From contig CAKTPQ010000004.1 of the NCBI GenBank assembly GCA_934591745.1, positions 1 through 64,000 on the forward strand: a stretch of DNA of 64,000 bases, written 5' to 3'. The notes below the pieces were generated by a model. That model did no database searches and had not been told where the DNA came from. It saw only the letters and a program-made list of their open reading frames with translations. The DNA is from an uncultured Oscillospiraceae bacterium (GTDB lineage Bacteria > Bacillota > Clostridia > Oscillospirales > Oscillospiraceae). Positions 31,374 through 40,814 of this stretch are shown here, one piece after another; position 1 is the stretch's first letter, and each line of letters begins with the position of its first letter. Position numbers and translations under genes: made by a program.

Positions 31374-32720
31374 GTGTTCAAGAAATTCACCAATGGCTGC
31401 GTGCGCGTCGTCAACCGGTGGCTGCCGGATGCATTCCTGTTCGCCATCATCCTGACCCTCATCGTTTTCGTGGCGGCGATGTGCGCCACTGGCATGGGCC
31501 CCATCGCGATCATCGCCAAGTGGGGCGACCAGAAGGGCGGTTTCTGGAATCTGCTGGCGTTTTCCATGCAGATGGCGCTGGTGCTGGTCTTCGGCTCCGC
31601 CATGGCCTCCGCCAAGCCCTGCAAGAAGGCGCTGCGTGCGGTGGCAGGGCTGTGCCACAACGAAAAGCAGGCGATTCTGGTCACCACCTTCGTGTCCACC
31701 ATCTGCTGCTGGCTGAACTGGGGCTTCGGTCTGGTCATCGGCGCGCTGCTGGCCAAGGAGGTCGTGCGCCGCGTGCCCTCCGTGGACTATCCCCTGCTGA
31801 TCGCCTCCGCCTACTCCGGCTTCGTGATCTGGCACGCCGGTCTGTCCGGCTCCATTCCCCTGGATCTGGTGGCCGGCAAGGCCTTCGGCGAGGTGACCTA
31901 TCAGGCCGCCATCACCGAGACGGTGTTCCACCCCATGAACCTCGTTATGTGCGGCGTCATTCTGCTGGTGATGCCTCTCGTGAACTACGCCATGCACCCC
32001 GAAAAGGAACGCACTGTCACCGTCGATCCCACCCTGCTGGTAGACGAGGAGGAGCGCACCTACGTCACCGATACCCCCGCTGAGAAGCTGGAGCACTCCA
32101 AGATCCTGTGGCTCATCACCGTGGTGTTTGGTTTCATCTACATCGTGTACTACTTCGTGCAGAACGGCTTCACCCTGGGCCTGAACATCGTGAACATGAT
32201 CTTCCTGTTCCTGGGCCTGCTGCTCCACGGCGACCTGCGCCGCTATGTGGACGCCATCGGCGAGGCCGCTGCCGGCGCCGCCGGTATCCTGCTGCAGTTC
32301 CCGTTCTATGCCGGTATCATGGGCATGATGGTGGCCACCAACGACCAGGGCGTGTCTCTGGCGGGCGTTATCTCCGAGTTCTTCGTGAGCATCTCCAACA
32401 GCGTGACGTTCCCCATGCTGTCCTTCCTGGCGGCCGGTATCGTCAACTTCTTCGTCCCCTCCGGCGGCGGCCAGTGGGCCGTCCAGGGCCCCATCATGAT
32501 GCCTGCCGGCCTGGAGATGGGCATCGAGAACGGCCGCACCGCCATGGCCATCGCCTGGGGCGACCAGTGGACCAACATGATCCAGCCGTTCTGGGCGCTG
32601 CCTGCGCTGGGCATCGCCAAGCTGTCCGCCCGCGACATCATGGGCTACCTGGTGGTGGTCCTGCTGTTCACCGGCGTGGTGGCCTGCCTGGGCTTCCTGG
32701 GCTGGGCACTGTTCTTCTGA
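31374..32720 (+). CDS. atoE: AtoE-type short-chain fatty acid transporter
   Basis: 448 residues from a GTG (AAGGAG 9 nt upstream). About 12 TM helices. Family landmarks: RVVNRWLPDAFLFAIILT at the start, CCWLNWGFGLVIGALLAKEV, YSGFVIWHAGLSGSIPL, and the C-terminal FFVPSGGGQWAVQGPIMMPA with GDQWTNMIQPFWALPALGI. The family takes up or exchanges acetoacetate, butyrate and related short-chain acids. It is monocistronic, with its own promoter and terminator. In a presumed butyrate-metabolising anaerobe with Rnf this may serve acid uptake; that link is inference. Confidence 0.92.
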   Translation: MFKKFTNGCVRVVNRWLPDAFLFAIILTLIVFVAAMCATGMGPIAIIAKWGDQKGGFWNLLAFSMQMALVLVFGSAMASAKPCKKALRAVAGLCHNEKQAILVTTFVSTICCWLNWGFGLVIGALLAKEVVRRVPSVDYPLLIASAYSGFVIWHAGLSGSIPLDLVAGKAFGEVTYQAAITETVFHPMNLVMCGVILLVMPLVNYAMHPEKERTVTVDPTLLVDEEERTYVTDTPAEKLEHSKILWLITVVFGFIYIVYYFVQNGFTLGLNIVNMIFLFLGLLLHGDLRRYVDAIGEAAAGAAGILLQFPFYAGIMGMMVATNDQGVSLAGVISEFFVSISNSVTFPMLSFLAAGIVNFFVPSGGGQWAVQGPIMMPAGLEMGIENGRTAMAIAWGDQWTNMIQPFWALPALGIAKLSARDIMGYLVVVLLFTGVVACLGFLGWALFF

Positions 32721-32754
32721 GAGATACCATCCTCACAATATCCCCCCGACCCGC

Positions 32755-32791
32755 ACACAGGGACGGCGCCTCGGCGCCGTCCCTGTGTTTT
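32755..32791 (+). terminator. Terminator of atoE
   Basis: A 15-bp stem (ACACAGGGACGGCGC / GCGCCGTCCCTGTGT) with a CTCG loop and a T-run. It may also insulate the convergent gene at 32826-33695. Confidence 0.9.
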
Positions 32792-32825
32792 CGCATATAA
32801 TTTGTATGTATGTGGTCCCTGCCGG

Positions 32826-33695
32826 TCACACCGTGGCCGTCTCCCGCGCCTCCGCTGCCGCCGCCTCCGGCGCATCGCTGCCGTCGAAGGGCGTCTCCAG
32901 CAGCTCCGGCCGCCGGATGTACTTGCGGAAGTCATTGCAGAACGCCGCGTACTCGTACCCGGTGCAGATGCGCTCGTCCATGACGATGCCCAGCGGCATC
33001 ATCTTCTTGGACAGGTCGCCGCTCATGTAGTTGGGTACCGGCTTGCCCATGCACACGAACACGCTGGTGGTGCCGAACTCGTAGCAGTGGTGGTGGATGT
33101 AGCTGGTCTTGATGGAGGCCAGGTTGGTGATGAACATGCTGGTGTGGAACGGGCTGAGGTCGATGATCTTCCGGGGCAGCAGCCCGTGCTTGTCCAGATG
33201 GTAGGCCAGCCACAGCACGAACTTGGGCAGTCCCGGCACGGAGAACATCATCCGGGCGAACTTGTCGGTGCTGTTCTTCTGCTCCGTCTGGCTGTTGGCG
33301 TCGATGGCGTCGCTGATCTTCCGCTGGATGGTAAACACCGTGTCCGTCGGCTCCAGATAGATCTTCAGCGTCGTCTCGTCCGGCGAGCCGTCCGCCAGCT
33401 TCTTCAGGATCACAAAGGACACGCAGAAGTGGTTGCGCTTGTAGATGCGGCTGTTCATCACGAAGTAGTTCAGTTTCGGATTGGTCTGCACCGCCTTGTA
33501 GTACGCGGCGATGATCACGGCCATGTGGTTGATGCGGATGCCGCTGCGCCGCTTTTCGCGGATATACGCCTTGATGACCTCCTCATCGATGTTCTCGGTG
33601 ATGGTGTTCTGCGCGTCATACCGCTTGGGCATGATGTAGGGGACGGCCGCCACGATGGGCGGCAGGTTCTTTACTCTCGTTCCGTCAGGACGCAT
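32826..33695 (-). CDS. E2/CAT-fold acyltransferase-like protein with altered catalytic motif
   Basis: 289 residues. The ATG at 33695 was chosen because GAGGG precedes it by 7 nt and because an upstream ATG at 33740 lies inside the promoter -10 region. The fold is that of 2-oxo-acid dehydrogenase E2/chloramphenicol acetyltransferase (TSMFITNLASIKTSYIHHHCYEFGTTSVFVCMG). The E2 active site normally reads DHRxxDG; here it reads DERICTG (residues 240-246), so the catalytic His and Asp are gone. There is no lipoyl or E1-binding domain and no E1/E3 gene nearby. The Ala/Glu-rich tail is low complexity. Probably not an acyltransferase in the usual sense. Confidence 0.72.
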   Translation of the reverse strand: MRPDGTRVKNLPPIVAAVPYIMPKRYDAQNTITENIDEEVIKAYIREKRRSGIRINHMAVIIAAYYKAVQTNPKLNYFVMNSRIYKRNHFCVSFVILKKLADGSPDETTLKIYLEPTDTVFTIQRKISDAIDANSQTEQKNSTDKFARMMFSVPGLPKFVLWLAYHLDKHGLLPRKIIDLSPFHTSMFITNLASIKTSYIHHHCYEFGTTSVFVCMGKPVPNYMSGDLSKKMMPLGIVMDERICTGYEYAAFCNDFRKYIRRPELLETPFDGSDAPEAAAAEARETATV

Positions 33696-33728
33696 GGGCA
33701 AACCCTCGATTCTGTCTGAATTACGCTC

Positions 33729-33757
33729 ATTGTACCCCATCCTTTCGACAAATGCAA
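33729..33757 (-). promoter_or_regulatory. Promoter of the E2-like gene
   Basis: On the minus strand, TTGCAT (33757-33752), a 17-nt spacer and TACAAT (33734-33729). Confidence 0.7.
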
Positions 33758-33806
33758 CCCGCAGAGGTGCGTTTTCTGCCGTCGTCCGCCGCCGCGCATT
33801 TTACCC

Positions 33807-33835
33807 TTTACCTTTTCCTCAACATTTGTTATAAT
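33807..33835 (+). promoter_or_regulatory. Promoter of recJ-rel
   Basis: TTTACC (33807-33812), a 17-nt spacer and a perfect TATAAT (33830-33835) with a TGT extended -10. The leader to the recJ GTG is ~60 nt. Confidence 0.75.
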
Positions 33836-33903
33836 AAAGTATTATTATAATAATGAAACTGGCGGCATAGTCCCTGCCGCCGGCAGGAGGGAGGTGACCC
33901 ACC

Positions 33904-35994
33904 GTGAAATTTCAGAAATGGCACATTGCCGACCCGCATCCCGAGGCGGCGGCCCGCCTGACGGCGGCGGGTTATCCCTGTCTTGTGTCGGCGGTGCTGG
34001 CCTCCCGGGGCATCGGGACCGCAGAGGAGGCCGCCGCCTTTCTGGAGCATGAGCAGCGCCTGACGTACAGCCCCTTCCTCATGGCCGACATGGACAAGGC
34101 CGTGGCGCGGGTGCAGCAGGCGCTGGCCGATCACGAGAAGATCGCCGTGTTCGGCGACTACGACGTAGACGGCATCACCGCCACCTGTATCCTGGTGGAC
34201 TACCTGCAGGGCCGTGGCGCCGACGTGCTGCACTATATCCCCCGCCGCATCGAGGACGGCTACGGCCTGAGCTGCGACGCCATCGAGGGCCTGTACCAGA
34301 AGGGTGCCCGGCTGCTGATCACCGTGGACTGCGGCATCACCGGCGTGGAGGAGGTGGACTTTGCCAACTCCCTGGGCATGGACGTGGTCATCACCGACCA
34401 CCACGAATGCAAGGAGACGCTGCCCCGCGCCGCGGCGGTGGTGGATCCCCACCGGCCCGACTGCCCCTATCCCTTCAAGCATCTGGCCGGCTGCGGCGTG
34501 GCGCTGAAGCTGGCGCTGGCGCTGGGCGGCCCGGACAGGGAGGAGGCCCTGTTCTCCCGCTACTGCACGCTGGCCGCCATCGGCACCGTGGCCGATGTGA
34601 TGCAGATGTCCGGCGAGAACCGTACCATCGTGTCCCGTGGCCTTGCCGCCATCGAGCACTCCGACTTTATCGGGCTCCACGCCCTTCTGAAGGAGGCCGG
34701 CCTTGCCGGCCGCGAGATCACCTCCGTCCAGATCGGTTTCGTGCTGGCGCCCCGCATCAACGCGGCGGGCCGCATGGGCGCCGCCGACAAGGCGGCGGAG
34801 CTGCTGCTGTGTACCGACCCGGCGGAGGCCGAGCGCATGGCCCGTGACCTGTGCGCCCTGAACCGGGAGCGGCAGAATGTGGAGCAGACCATCTACTCCC
34901 AGGCGGAGGAGATGATCGCCCGTCTGCCCGACCGTGACCGCAGCGCGCTGGTGCTGGAGAGCAGCCGCTGGCATCAGGGCGTGGTGGGCATCGTGGCCAG
35001 CCGCCTTTCTGAGAAATACTCCCGTCCCAGCTTTATGATCCACCTCAACGGCGCCACCGGTAAAGGCTCCTGCCGGAGCTGGGGCGGCTTCAACCTGTTT
35101 GCCGCGCTGGAGAGCTGCAAGGATCTGCTGCTGGGCTTCGGCGGCCACGAGCTGGCCGCAGGCTTTACCATCGAGGAGGGGAACATCCCCGCCTTCCGTG
35201 AACGGATGAACGACTACGCCCGCAGCTTCCGGGGCGGCGAGGCCCCGGTATCGGTGCTGGACGTGGACGTGGCCATCACTCACCCCTCCGCCGTGACGCT
35301 GGAGGAGCTGGAGGCCCTGTCCGCGCTGGAGCCCTACGGCAGCGGCAACGCCCGCCCGGTGTTCTGCCTGCTGGGGGCCACGCTGCTGCGAACCCAGAAC
35401 GTGGGCCAGAACCGGCACCTGAAGCTGCGCCTTGGCAAGGGCAGCGCCCAATTCGACGGCATTTTCTTCTCCACCGTAGCCGAGGACTGCGGCTGCAAGG
35501 CCGGCGACCGGGTGGACGCCGCCTTCTATTTACAGATCAACGAGTTTCGGGGCAGCCGGACGGTGCAGCTCCAGATGGTGGACCTGCGCCCGTCCCTGTG
35601 GGCCAGCGGCCGGGAGCAGGAGTCACTGGACCTGACGGCGCGCTGCACGATGCACCAGCCCATACCCGCACGGGATGCCCGGCGCCTGCTGCCCACCCGT
35701 GACCAGTTCGCCGCCGCCTGGCGGTTTCTGGAACGTACCGTCCCAGAGGACGGCCTCACCGCCGGCTGGCTGCCGCTGCTGCGTGCGCTGGCGGCGGAGC
35801 TGGGCAGGGCGGAGCCGTTCCCCCGCGCCGCCCTGTGCCTGGCGGTATTCGCCGAGCGGGGACTTCTGACAATGGAACGGCAGGAGGATGACGTGACCAT
35901 CCGTCTGCATCGGGGGCAGAAGGTGGTGCTGGGGCAGTCGCCCCACCTGCTGTGGCTCCATGAGAACATTGAGAAAGGGGGCGTTGGACAGTGA
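33904..35994 (+). CDS. recJ: Single-stranded-DNA-specific exonuclease RecJ
   Basis: 696 residues from a GTG with GGAGGGAGGTGA upstream. DHH-phosphoesterase motifs: VFGDYDVDGITATCI, ITVDCGITG, VVITDHHECKETLP. The DHHA1 domain has LGFGGHELAAGF. The C-terminus holds the OB-like domain and a longer tail, giving a length somewhat above the ~570 residues of E. coli RecJ and close to Firmicutes RecJ. It degrades 5' ends of single-stranded DNA in recombination and mismatch repair. The stop overlaps the start of rel (GTGA). Confidence 0.95.
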   Translation: MKFQKWHIADPHPEAAARLTAAGYPCLVSAVLASRGIGTAEEAAAFLEHEQRLTYSPFLMADMDKAVARVQQALADHEKIAVFGDYDVDGITATCILVDYLQGRGADVLHYIPRRIEDGYGLSCDAIEGLYQKGARLLITVDCGITGVEEVDFANSLGMDVVITDHHECKETLPRAAAVVDPHRPDCPYPFKHLAGCGVALKLALALGGPDREEALFSRYCTLAAIGTVADVMQMSGENRTIVSRGLAAIEHSDFIGLHALLKEAGLAGREITSVQIGFVLAPRINAAGRMGAADKAAELLLCTDPAEAERMARDLCALNRERQNVEQTIYSQAEEMIARLPDRDRSALVLESSRWHQGVVGIVASRLSEKYSRPSFMIHLNGATGKGSCRSWGGFNLFAALESCKDLLLGFGGHELAAGFTIEEGNIPAFRERMNDYARSFRGGEAPVSVLDVDVAITHPSAVTLEELEALSALEPYGSGNARPVFCLLGATLLRTQNVGQNRHLKLRLGKGSAQFDGIFFSTVAEDCGCKAGDRVDAAFYLQINEFRGSRTVQLQMVDLRPSLWASGREQESLDLTARCTMHQPIPARDARRLLPTRDQFAAAWRFLERTVPEDGLTAGWLPLLRALAAELGRAEPFPRAALCLAVFAERGLLTMERQEDDVTIRLHRGQKVVLGQSPHLLWLHENIEKGGVGQ

Positions 35995-38195
35995 CGCCGC
36001 AGGAAATGTACGACCATCTCATTGAGACTGTCAGATCCTATAACCCGTCGGCGGGCTTTGACCAGATCCACGCCGCCTATGAGTTCGCCGCCGCCCACCA
36101 CGCCGGCCAGAACCGGAAGGACGGCTCGCCCTTCATCACCCACCCGCTGGCCGTGGCCCAGATCGTGGCGGAGGAGCTGCATCTGGACACGGAATCCATC
36201 GTGGCGGCCCTGCTCCACGACACCATCGAGGACACCTCCGCCACCCACGAGGAGATCAGCAAGCTGTTCTCCCCCACGGTGGCCGACCTGGTGGAGGGCG
36301 TCAGCAAGCTGACCCGCGTCCATTACACCTCCAAAGAGGAGGAGCAGATGGAGAACCTCCGCAAGATGCTGATGGCCATGGCCAAGGACATCCGGGTCAT
36401 CCTCATCAAGATCTCCGACCGGCTCCACAACATGCGCACTATGGAGTACCAGACGCCGGAGAAGCAGAAGCAGAAATCCTTTGAGACCATGGAGATCTAC
36501 GCCCCCATCGCCCACCGTCTGGGCATGCAGAAGATGAAGTGGGAGCTGGAGGATCTCTCCCTGAAATATCTGGACCCCGTGGGCTACCGGGAGATCACCG
36601 AGGCGCTGGACGAGAAGGCGGCGGAGTACGACGGTTTCATGTCCTCTGTCCATGACCAGATCACCACCCGCCTGCGGGAGGCCGGCATCGACGCCGCGGT
36701 GCAGGCCCGCATGAAGCACCCCTACTCCATTTACCGCAAGATGTACACCCAGAACAAGTCGTTGGACGACGTGTTCGACCTGTTCGCTTTCCGCGTCATC
36801 GTGGGCACGGTGGCGGACTGTTATAACGTTCTCGGCCTGATCCACGACCTGTACAAGCCCATTCTGGGCCGCTTCAAGGACTATATCGGCACCCCCAAGC
36901 CCAACATGTACCAGAGCCTGCACACCACGGTGGTGGGCGAGAGCGGCATCCCCTTCGAGGTGCAGATCCGCACCAGGGAGATGCACGAGATCGCGGAATA
37001 CGGCGTGGCCGCCCACTGGAAATACAAGCAGAACGGTCAGGGCGCCGGCGACGAGCGCAGCTACGAGTGGGTGCGCCGCCTGCTGGAGAATCAGGAGGAC
37101 GCCGACGCCGAGGACTTCATCCACTCCCTGAAGGTGGACATGTTCGCCGATGAGGTGTTCGTGTTCACCCCCAACGGCGATGTCATCAACCTGCCTGCCG
37201 GCGCCACGCCCATCGATTTCGCCTATACCATCCACTCCGCCGTGGGCAACCACATGACCGGCGCCAAGGTCAATGGCCGCATCGTCCAGTTCGACTACCA
37301 CCTGCGCAACGGCGACGTGGTGGAGGTCATGACCAGCAGATCCGCCCACGGCCCTAGCCGCGACTGGGTGAAGATCGCCCGCTCCAGCAACGCCCGCAGC
37401 AAGATCCGCCAGTGGTTCAAGCGGGAGAAGCGGGACGAGAACATCGTCAACGGCCGCCAGAGCTTCGAGACGGAGCTGAAGCGCACCGGCGTGACGCTGA
37501 AGGAGCTGACCAACGAGGAAAACCTCCCCAGCGTCCTGAAAAAGCTGTGCTACAACAGTCTGGACGATATGTACGCCGCCATCGGCTACGGCGGCGTGTC
37601 CGCCCTGAAGGTCATGGGCCGCCTGCGGGAGGATATCCAGCGCATCCTCCACCAGCACCAGACCGAGCGTCAGGCGGAGGTGCCGCTGGCGGACCAGCCC
37701 CAGCAGACCCGTCCCGCCGTGCCCCAGCGCCCCAAGGGAGAGCAGGGCATCGTGGTGGAGGGGCTCACCAACTGTCTGGTGAAGTTCTCCAAGTGCTGCA
37801 CCCCCGTGCCCGGCGACGAGATCGTGGGCTTCATCACACGGGGCTACGGCATCTCCGTCCACCGGGCGGACTGCCCCAACGCCGACCCCGCCCGCCGCAA
37901 GCCGGAGGAGGCGGGCCGCTGGATCAAGGTCTCCTGGGGCGGCAACACACGGGAGAGCTACCGCACCACGCTGGAGGTGGTGGCTAAGGATCGCCTGAAC
38001 CTGATCGTGGATATCTCCACGGTGCTCTCCAGCACCAAGACCCACGTCTCCTCCCTGAACGCCCGCAGCACGCCGGACGGCTTCGCCCTCATCACACTGG
38101 ATACCGACGTGGCCGACAGCCAGCAGCTGCAGACGGTCATGCGGAAGATCGAGCAGATCTCCGGCGTCATGCGTGTTACCCGCCCCGCCGGCTGA
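35991..38195 (+). CDS. rel: Bifunctional (p)ppGpp synthetase/hydrolase
   Basis: 734 residues from a GTG overlapping recJ by 4 nt. Domains in order: HD hydrolase (about 20-195; ALLHDTIEDTSATHEE keeps the His-Asp pair), synthetase (about 225-345; RVIVGTVADCYNVLGLIHD, IGTPKPNMYQSLHTTV, EVQIRTREMHEIAEYGVAAHW), TGS (about 385-445; FVFTPNGDVINLPAGATPID), helical/zinc-finger region (SKCCTPVPGDEIVGFITRG) and a C-terminal ACT domain. Both catalytic halves look intact, so it should make and destroy the alarmone. Linkage recJ-rel-dtd is standard in Firmicutes. Confidence 0.96.
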   Translation: MTPQEMYDHLIETVRSYNPSAGFDQIHAAYEFAAAHHAGQNRKDGSPFITHPLAVAQIVAEELHLDTESIVAALLHDTIEDTSATHEEISKLFSPTVADLVEGVSKLTRVHYTSKEEEQMENLRKMLMAMAKDIRVILIKISDRLHNMRTMEYQTPEKQKQKSFETMEIYAPIAHRLGMQKMKWELEDLSLKYLDPVGYREITEALDEKAAEYDGFMSSVHDQITTRLREAGIDAAVQARMKHPYSIYRKMYTQNKSLDDVFDLFAFRVIVGTVADCYNVLGLIHDLYKPILGRFKDYIGTPKPNMYQSLHTTVVGESGIPFEVQIRTREMHEIAEYGVAAHWKYKQNGQGAGDERSYEWVRRLLENQEDADAEDFIHSLKVDMFADEVFVFTPNGDVINLPAGATPIDFAYTIHSAVGNHMTGAKVNGRIVQFDYHLRNGDVVEVMTSRSAHGPSRDWVKIARSSNARSKIRQWFKREKRDENIVNGRQSFETELKRTGVTLKELTNEENLPSVLKKLCYNSLDDMYAAIGYGGVSALKVMGRLREDIQRILHQHQTERQAEVPLADQPQQTRPAVPQRPKGEQGIVVEGLTNCLVKFSKCCTPVPGDEIVGFITRGYGISVHRADCPNADPARRKPEEAGRWIKVSWGGNTRESYRTTLEVVAKDRLNLIVDISTVLSSTKTHVSSLNARSTPDGFALITLDTDVADSQQLQTVMRKIEQISGVMRVTRPAG

Positions 38196-38237
38196 CCCCC
38201 ATCCGCACCACGAAACGAAGAAAAGGAGCCATACGTC

Positions 38238-38684
38238 ATGAGAGCAGTATTGACCCGCGTGAAGCACGCATCCGTCACCATCGACGGCAAGGAACACGCC
38301 CGGATCGGGGAGGGCTTCCTCATCCTGCTGGGCGTGACCCACGAGGACACCGAGGCGCAGGCCGTCAAGCTGGCGGACAAGCTCACCGGGCTTCGCATTT
38401 TTGAGGACGAGAACGGCAAGATGAACCGCAGTCTGGAGGACGTGAAGGGCCAGCTGCTCATTGTCTCCCAGTTCACGCTGTACGGCAACTGCAAAAAGGG
38501 CCGCCGCCCCGAGTTCCTGGCCGCCGCCCGTCCGGAGGTAGCCATCCCCCTGTACGAAAAGTTCGTCCAGCTCTGCCGGGACAAGGGCTTTCACACCGAG
38601 ACCGGCGAGTTCGGCGCCTACATGCAGGTGGAGAGTCTCAACGACGGCCCGGTGACGCTGGTGGTGGACACCGACCAGCTGTAA
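38238..38684 (+). CDS. dtd: D-aminoacyl-tRNA deacylase
   Basis: 148 residues starting [17 protein letters not shown]. The two active-site motifs are SQFTLYG and the cross-subunit Gly-Pro in NDGPVT. It recycles D-aminoacyl-tRNAs (and Gly-tRNA-Ala). It lies 42 nt after rel with an AAAAGGAG ribosome site, in the usual rel-dtd order, and 14 nt before a metallo-hydrolase gene. Confidence 0.96.
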   Translation: MRAVLTRVKHASVTIDGKEHARIGEGFLILLGVTHEDTEAQAVKLADKLTGLRIFEDENGKMNRSLEDVKGQLLIVSQFTLYGNCKKGRRPEFLAAARPEVAIPLYEKFVQLCRDKGFHTETGEFGAYMQVESLNDGPVTLVVDTDQL

Positions 38685-38698
38685 GAAAGGAGCGCGCC

Positions 38699-39322
38699 AT
38701 GCACATCACATCCCTTCAGGTGGGGCCGATCATGACCAACTGCTACCTGCTGTGCGACGAGGCAGCCAAGGTCTGTGCCCTCATCGACCCCGGCGATGAC
38801 GCGCCGCAGGTGGAGAGCATGGTGGCCCGCAGCGGCTGCGCCTTGCGGTACATCCTGCTGACCCACGGCCATTTTGACCATACCTCCGCCGTCCGCTCCC
38901 TGCTGGAGAAGTACCCGGACGTGCCGGTGTACATCCACGAAAAGGACGCCGCGGATACGGACCGCGGCGAGCTGCTGTTCCGCAAGGTGGGATCGGCGAA
39001 CCAGCGGTTTTATAAGGAGGGCGACACCCTGCCGCTGGGCGGTCTGACCCTCCGTGTGCTGGAGACGCCGGGCCACTCCGAGGGCTCCGTCTGCCTGCTG
39101 GTGGAGGGGCAGGGCGTCCTGTTTGCCGGCGATACCCTGTTCCGCTGCTCCTGCGGCCGATGCGACTTCCCTGGCGGCGACTACCGGAAGATGCTGGCCT
39201 CTCTGGGCCGTCTGGCGGCGCTGGAGGGCGATCTGCGGGTGCTGCCCGGCCACGACCGGGAGACGACGCTGGACTACGAGCGCCGGGTCAACCCCTACAT
39301 GCGGCAAGGGGCGAAGCAATGA
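38699..39322 (+). CDS. Metallo-beta-lactamase-fold hydrolase (glyoxalase II-like)
   Basis: 207 residues starting MHITSLQVGPIMTNCYLL. The zinc motif HxHxDH is present (LTHGHFDHTSAV), with the later His residues in ETPGHSEGS, the bridging Asp in LFAGDTLF and the final His in VLPGHDRET. It resembles YcbL/GloB-type hydrolases that act on thioesters such as S-lactoylglutathione; without a glutathione pathway in sight the substrate is unknown. The family regularly follows rel-dtd in clostridia. It overlaps the hemZ start by 4 nt (ATGA). Confidence 0.9.
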   Translation: MHITSLQVGPIMTNCYLLCDEAAKVCALIDPGDDAPQVESMVARSGCALRYILLTHGHFDHTSAVRSLLEKYPDVPVYIHEKDAADTDRGELLFRKVGSANQRFYKEGDTLPLGGLTLRVLETPGHSEGSVCLLVEGQGVLFAGDTLFRCSCGRCDFPGGDYRKMLASLGRLAALEGDLRVLPGHDRETTLDYERRVNPYMRQGAKQ

Positions 39323-40800
39323 AGCTGCAATTCCGCGGCCACGACGACCGCTACGCCATTGAGCAGAGCCTGCTGGCCTTTTTCCCGGAGGAGCGCCCCG
39401 TCTACGAGGCCCCTGCCCCCGGTGAGGACGACTGCGCCTTCGTCTCCCTGACGGAGGGGAAGCGCTATGCCACCGGCGTCACCACCATCCATTATCACGG
39501 CAAAACGGCGCGGGGCGTCTCCCGCGCTGTTCTTACGGATGCCCCCGACGAGTACGAGCGGGAGCGTCTGCGTCAGCGCGCCCTGAAGCTGTCCTTCTTT
39601 AAGGCGGCACGGGACATCACCGGCGTCACCCCCAGCTGGGGCGCCCTCACCGGCATCCGCCCCGGCAAGCTGGCCCGCGCCATGCTGGAGCAGGGTAAAA
39701 CGGCGCGGGAGACGGACCGTGTCCTCCGGGACACCTACTTCGTCTCGCCGGAGCGCCGCCGCCTGGCCATCGAGACAGCGCAGGCCGGTCTGCAGGCCAA
39801 GCGAGACCTGCGTCCCAACGAGATCTCCCTCTATGTGGGCATCCCGTTCTGCCCCACCCGCTGCGCCTACTGCAGCTTCGTCTCCGCGTCGGTGGAAAAG
39901 TCCTTCGGCCTGATGGAGCCGTATCTGGCGGCGCTGGAGCAGGAGATCACTGACGCCGCCCGTATGGTGGCGGAGACGGGGCTGCGCGTCAAGTCCTTCT
40001 ACATGGGGGGCGGCACGCCCACCACCCTGTCGGCGCCGCAGATGGACCACCTGCTGACCCACCTGAACAGCAGCTTCGACCTCAGCGGCTGCGCCGAATA
40101 CTGCATCGAGGCGGGCCGCCCCGACACCATTACCCGTGAGAAGCTGCAGGTGCTGCTGGACCACGGCGCGGACCGCATCAGCGTCAATCCCCAGTCCATG
40201 GAGGACACGGTGCTCCAGGCCATCGGCCGCCGCCACACGGCGCAGGACATCGAGCAGACCATGGAGCTGGCTGTGTCCATGGGCTTCCCCCATGTGAACA
40301 TGGACCTTATCGCCGGCCTGCCTGCCGACACGCCGGAGGGCTTCCGCCGCACGCTGGACCGGTGCCTGACCTTCGGCGCGGACAACATCACCGTCCACAC
40401 CCTCAGCCTGAAGAAGGGCAGCCGCATCCTGCTGGAGGGCCTGCCCATTCCGTCGGCGCAGGACGTGTCCGCCATGCTGGACTACGCCAACGGCGCCCTG
40501 CGCGCCGCCGGCTTCACCCCCTACTACCTCTACCGCCAGAAGTACATGTCCGGCAGCTTCGAGAACGTAGGCTGGTGCATATCCGGCGCGGAGGGACTGT
40601 ATAATATCTACATCATGGAGGAGCTGCACAGCATCCTGTCTCTGGGCGCCGGCGGCTCCACGAAAATGGTGGACCCGGTGCGCGACCGCATCGAGCGGGT
40701 ATTTCACCCCAAGTTTCCCACGGAGTACATCGCCCGTCCCGAGAAGATCCGGCAGGATCTGGAGACGTTCCGCCGGTTCCATGAGAATATGCTGAAGTAA
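39319..40800 (+). CDS. hemZ: HemZ-type radical SAM coproporphyrinogen dehydrogenase
   Basis: 493 residues. An N-terminal HemZ-specific region of ~165 residues (including TGIRPGKLARAMLEQGK) is followed by the radical SAM site CPTRCAYCSF, MGGGTPTTLS and the HemN-like domain. NPQSMEDTVLQAIGRRH and VNMDLIAGLP are typical of the family. Proteins of this group are annotated as oxygen-independent coproporphyrinogen III oxidases, but experimental proof is thin and a haem-chaperone role is possible. No other haem genes are nearby. It lies 14 nt before the SpoVB-like gene. Confidence 0.88.
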   Translation: MKLQFRGHDDRYAIEQSLLAFFPEERPVYEAPAPGEDDCAFVSLTEGKRYATGVTTIHYHGKTARGVSRAVLTDAPDEYERERLRQRALKLSFFKAARDITGVTPSWGALTGIRPGKLARAMLEQGKTARETDRVLRDTYFVSPERRRLAIETAQAGLQAKRDLRPNEISLYVGIPFCPTRCAYCSFVSASVEKSFGLMEPYLAALEQEITDAARMVAETGLRVKSFYMGGGTPTTLSAPQMDHLLTHLNSSFDLSGCAEYCIEAGRPDTITREKLQVLLDHGADRISVNPQSMEDTVLQAIGRRHTAQDIEQTMELAVSMGFPHVNMDLIAGLPADTPEGFRRTLDRCLTFGADNITVHTLSLKKGSRILLEGLPIPSAQDVSAMLDYANGALRAAGFTPYYLYRQKYMSGSFENVGWCISGAEGLYNIYIMEELHSILSLGAGGSTKMVDPVRDRIERVFHPKFPTEYIARPEKIRQDLETFRRFHENMLK

Positions 40801-40814
40801 ACGGGAGGTGCGGC

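Noticed and set aside
35526-38594. A 1022-codon open frame on the minus strand opposite rel, dtd and the end of recJ
   Set aside because: Same cause: the composition mirrors the sense codons of rel (Leu/Val/His/Gly-rich) and there is no recognisable motif. Rel is unambiguous on the plus strand.
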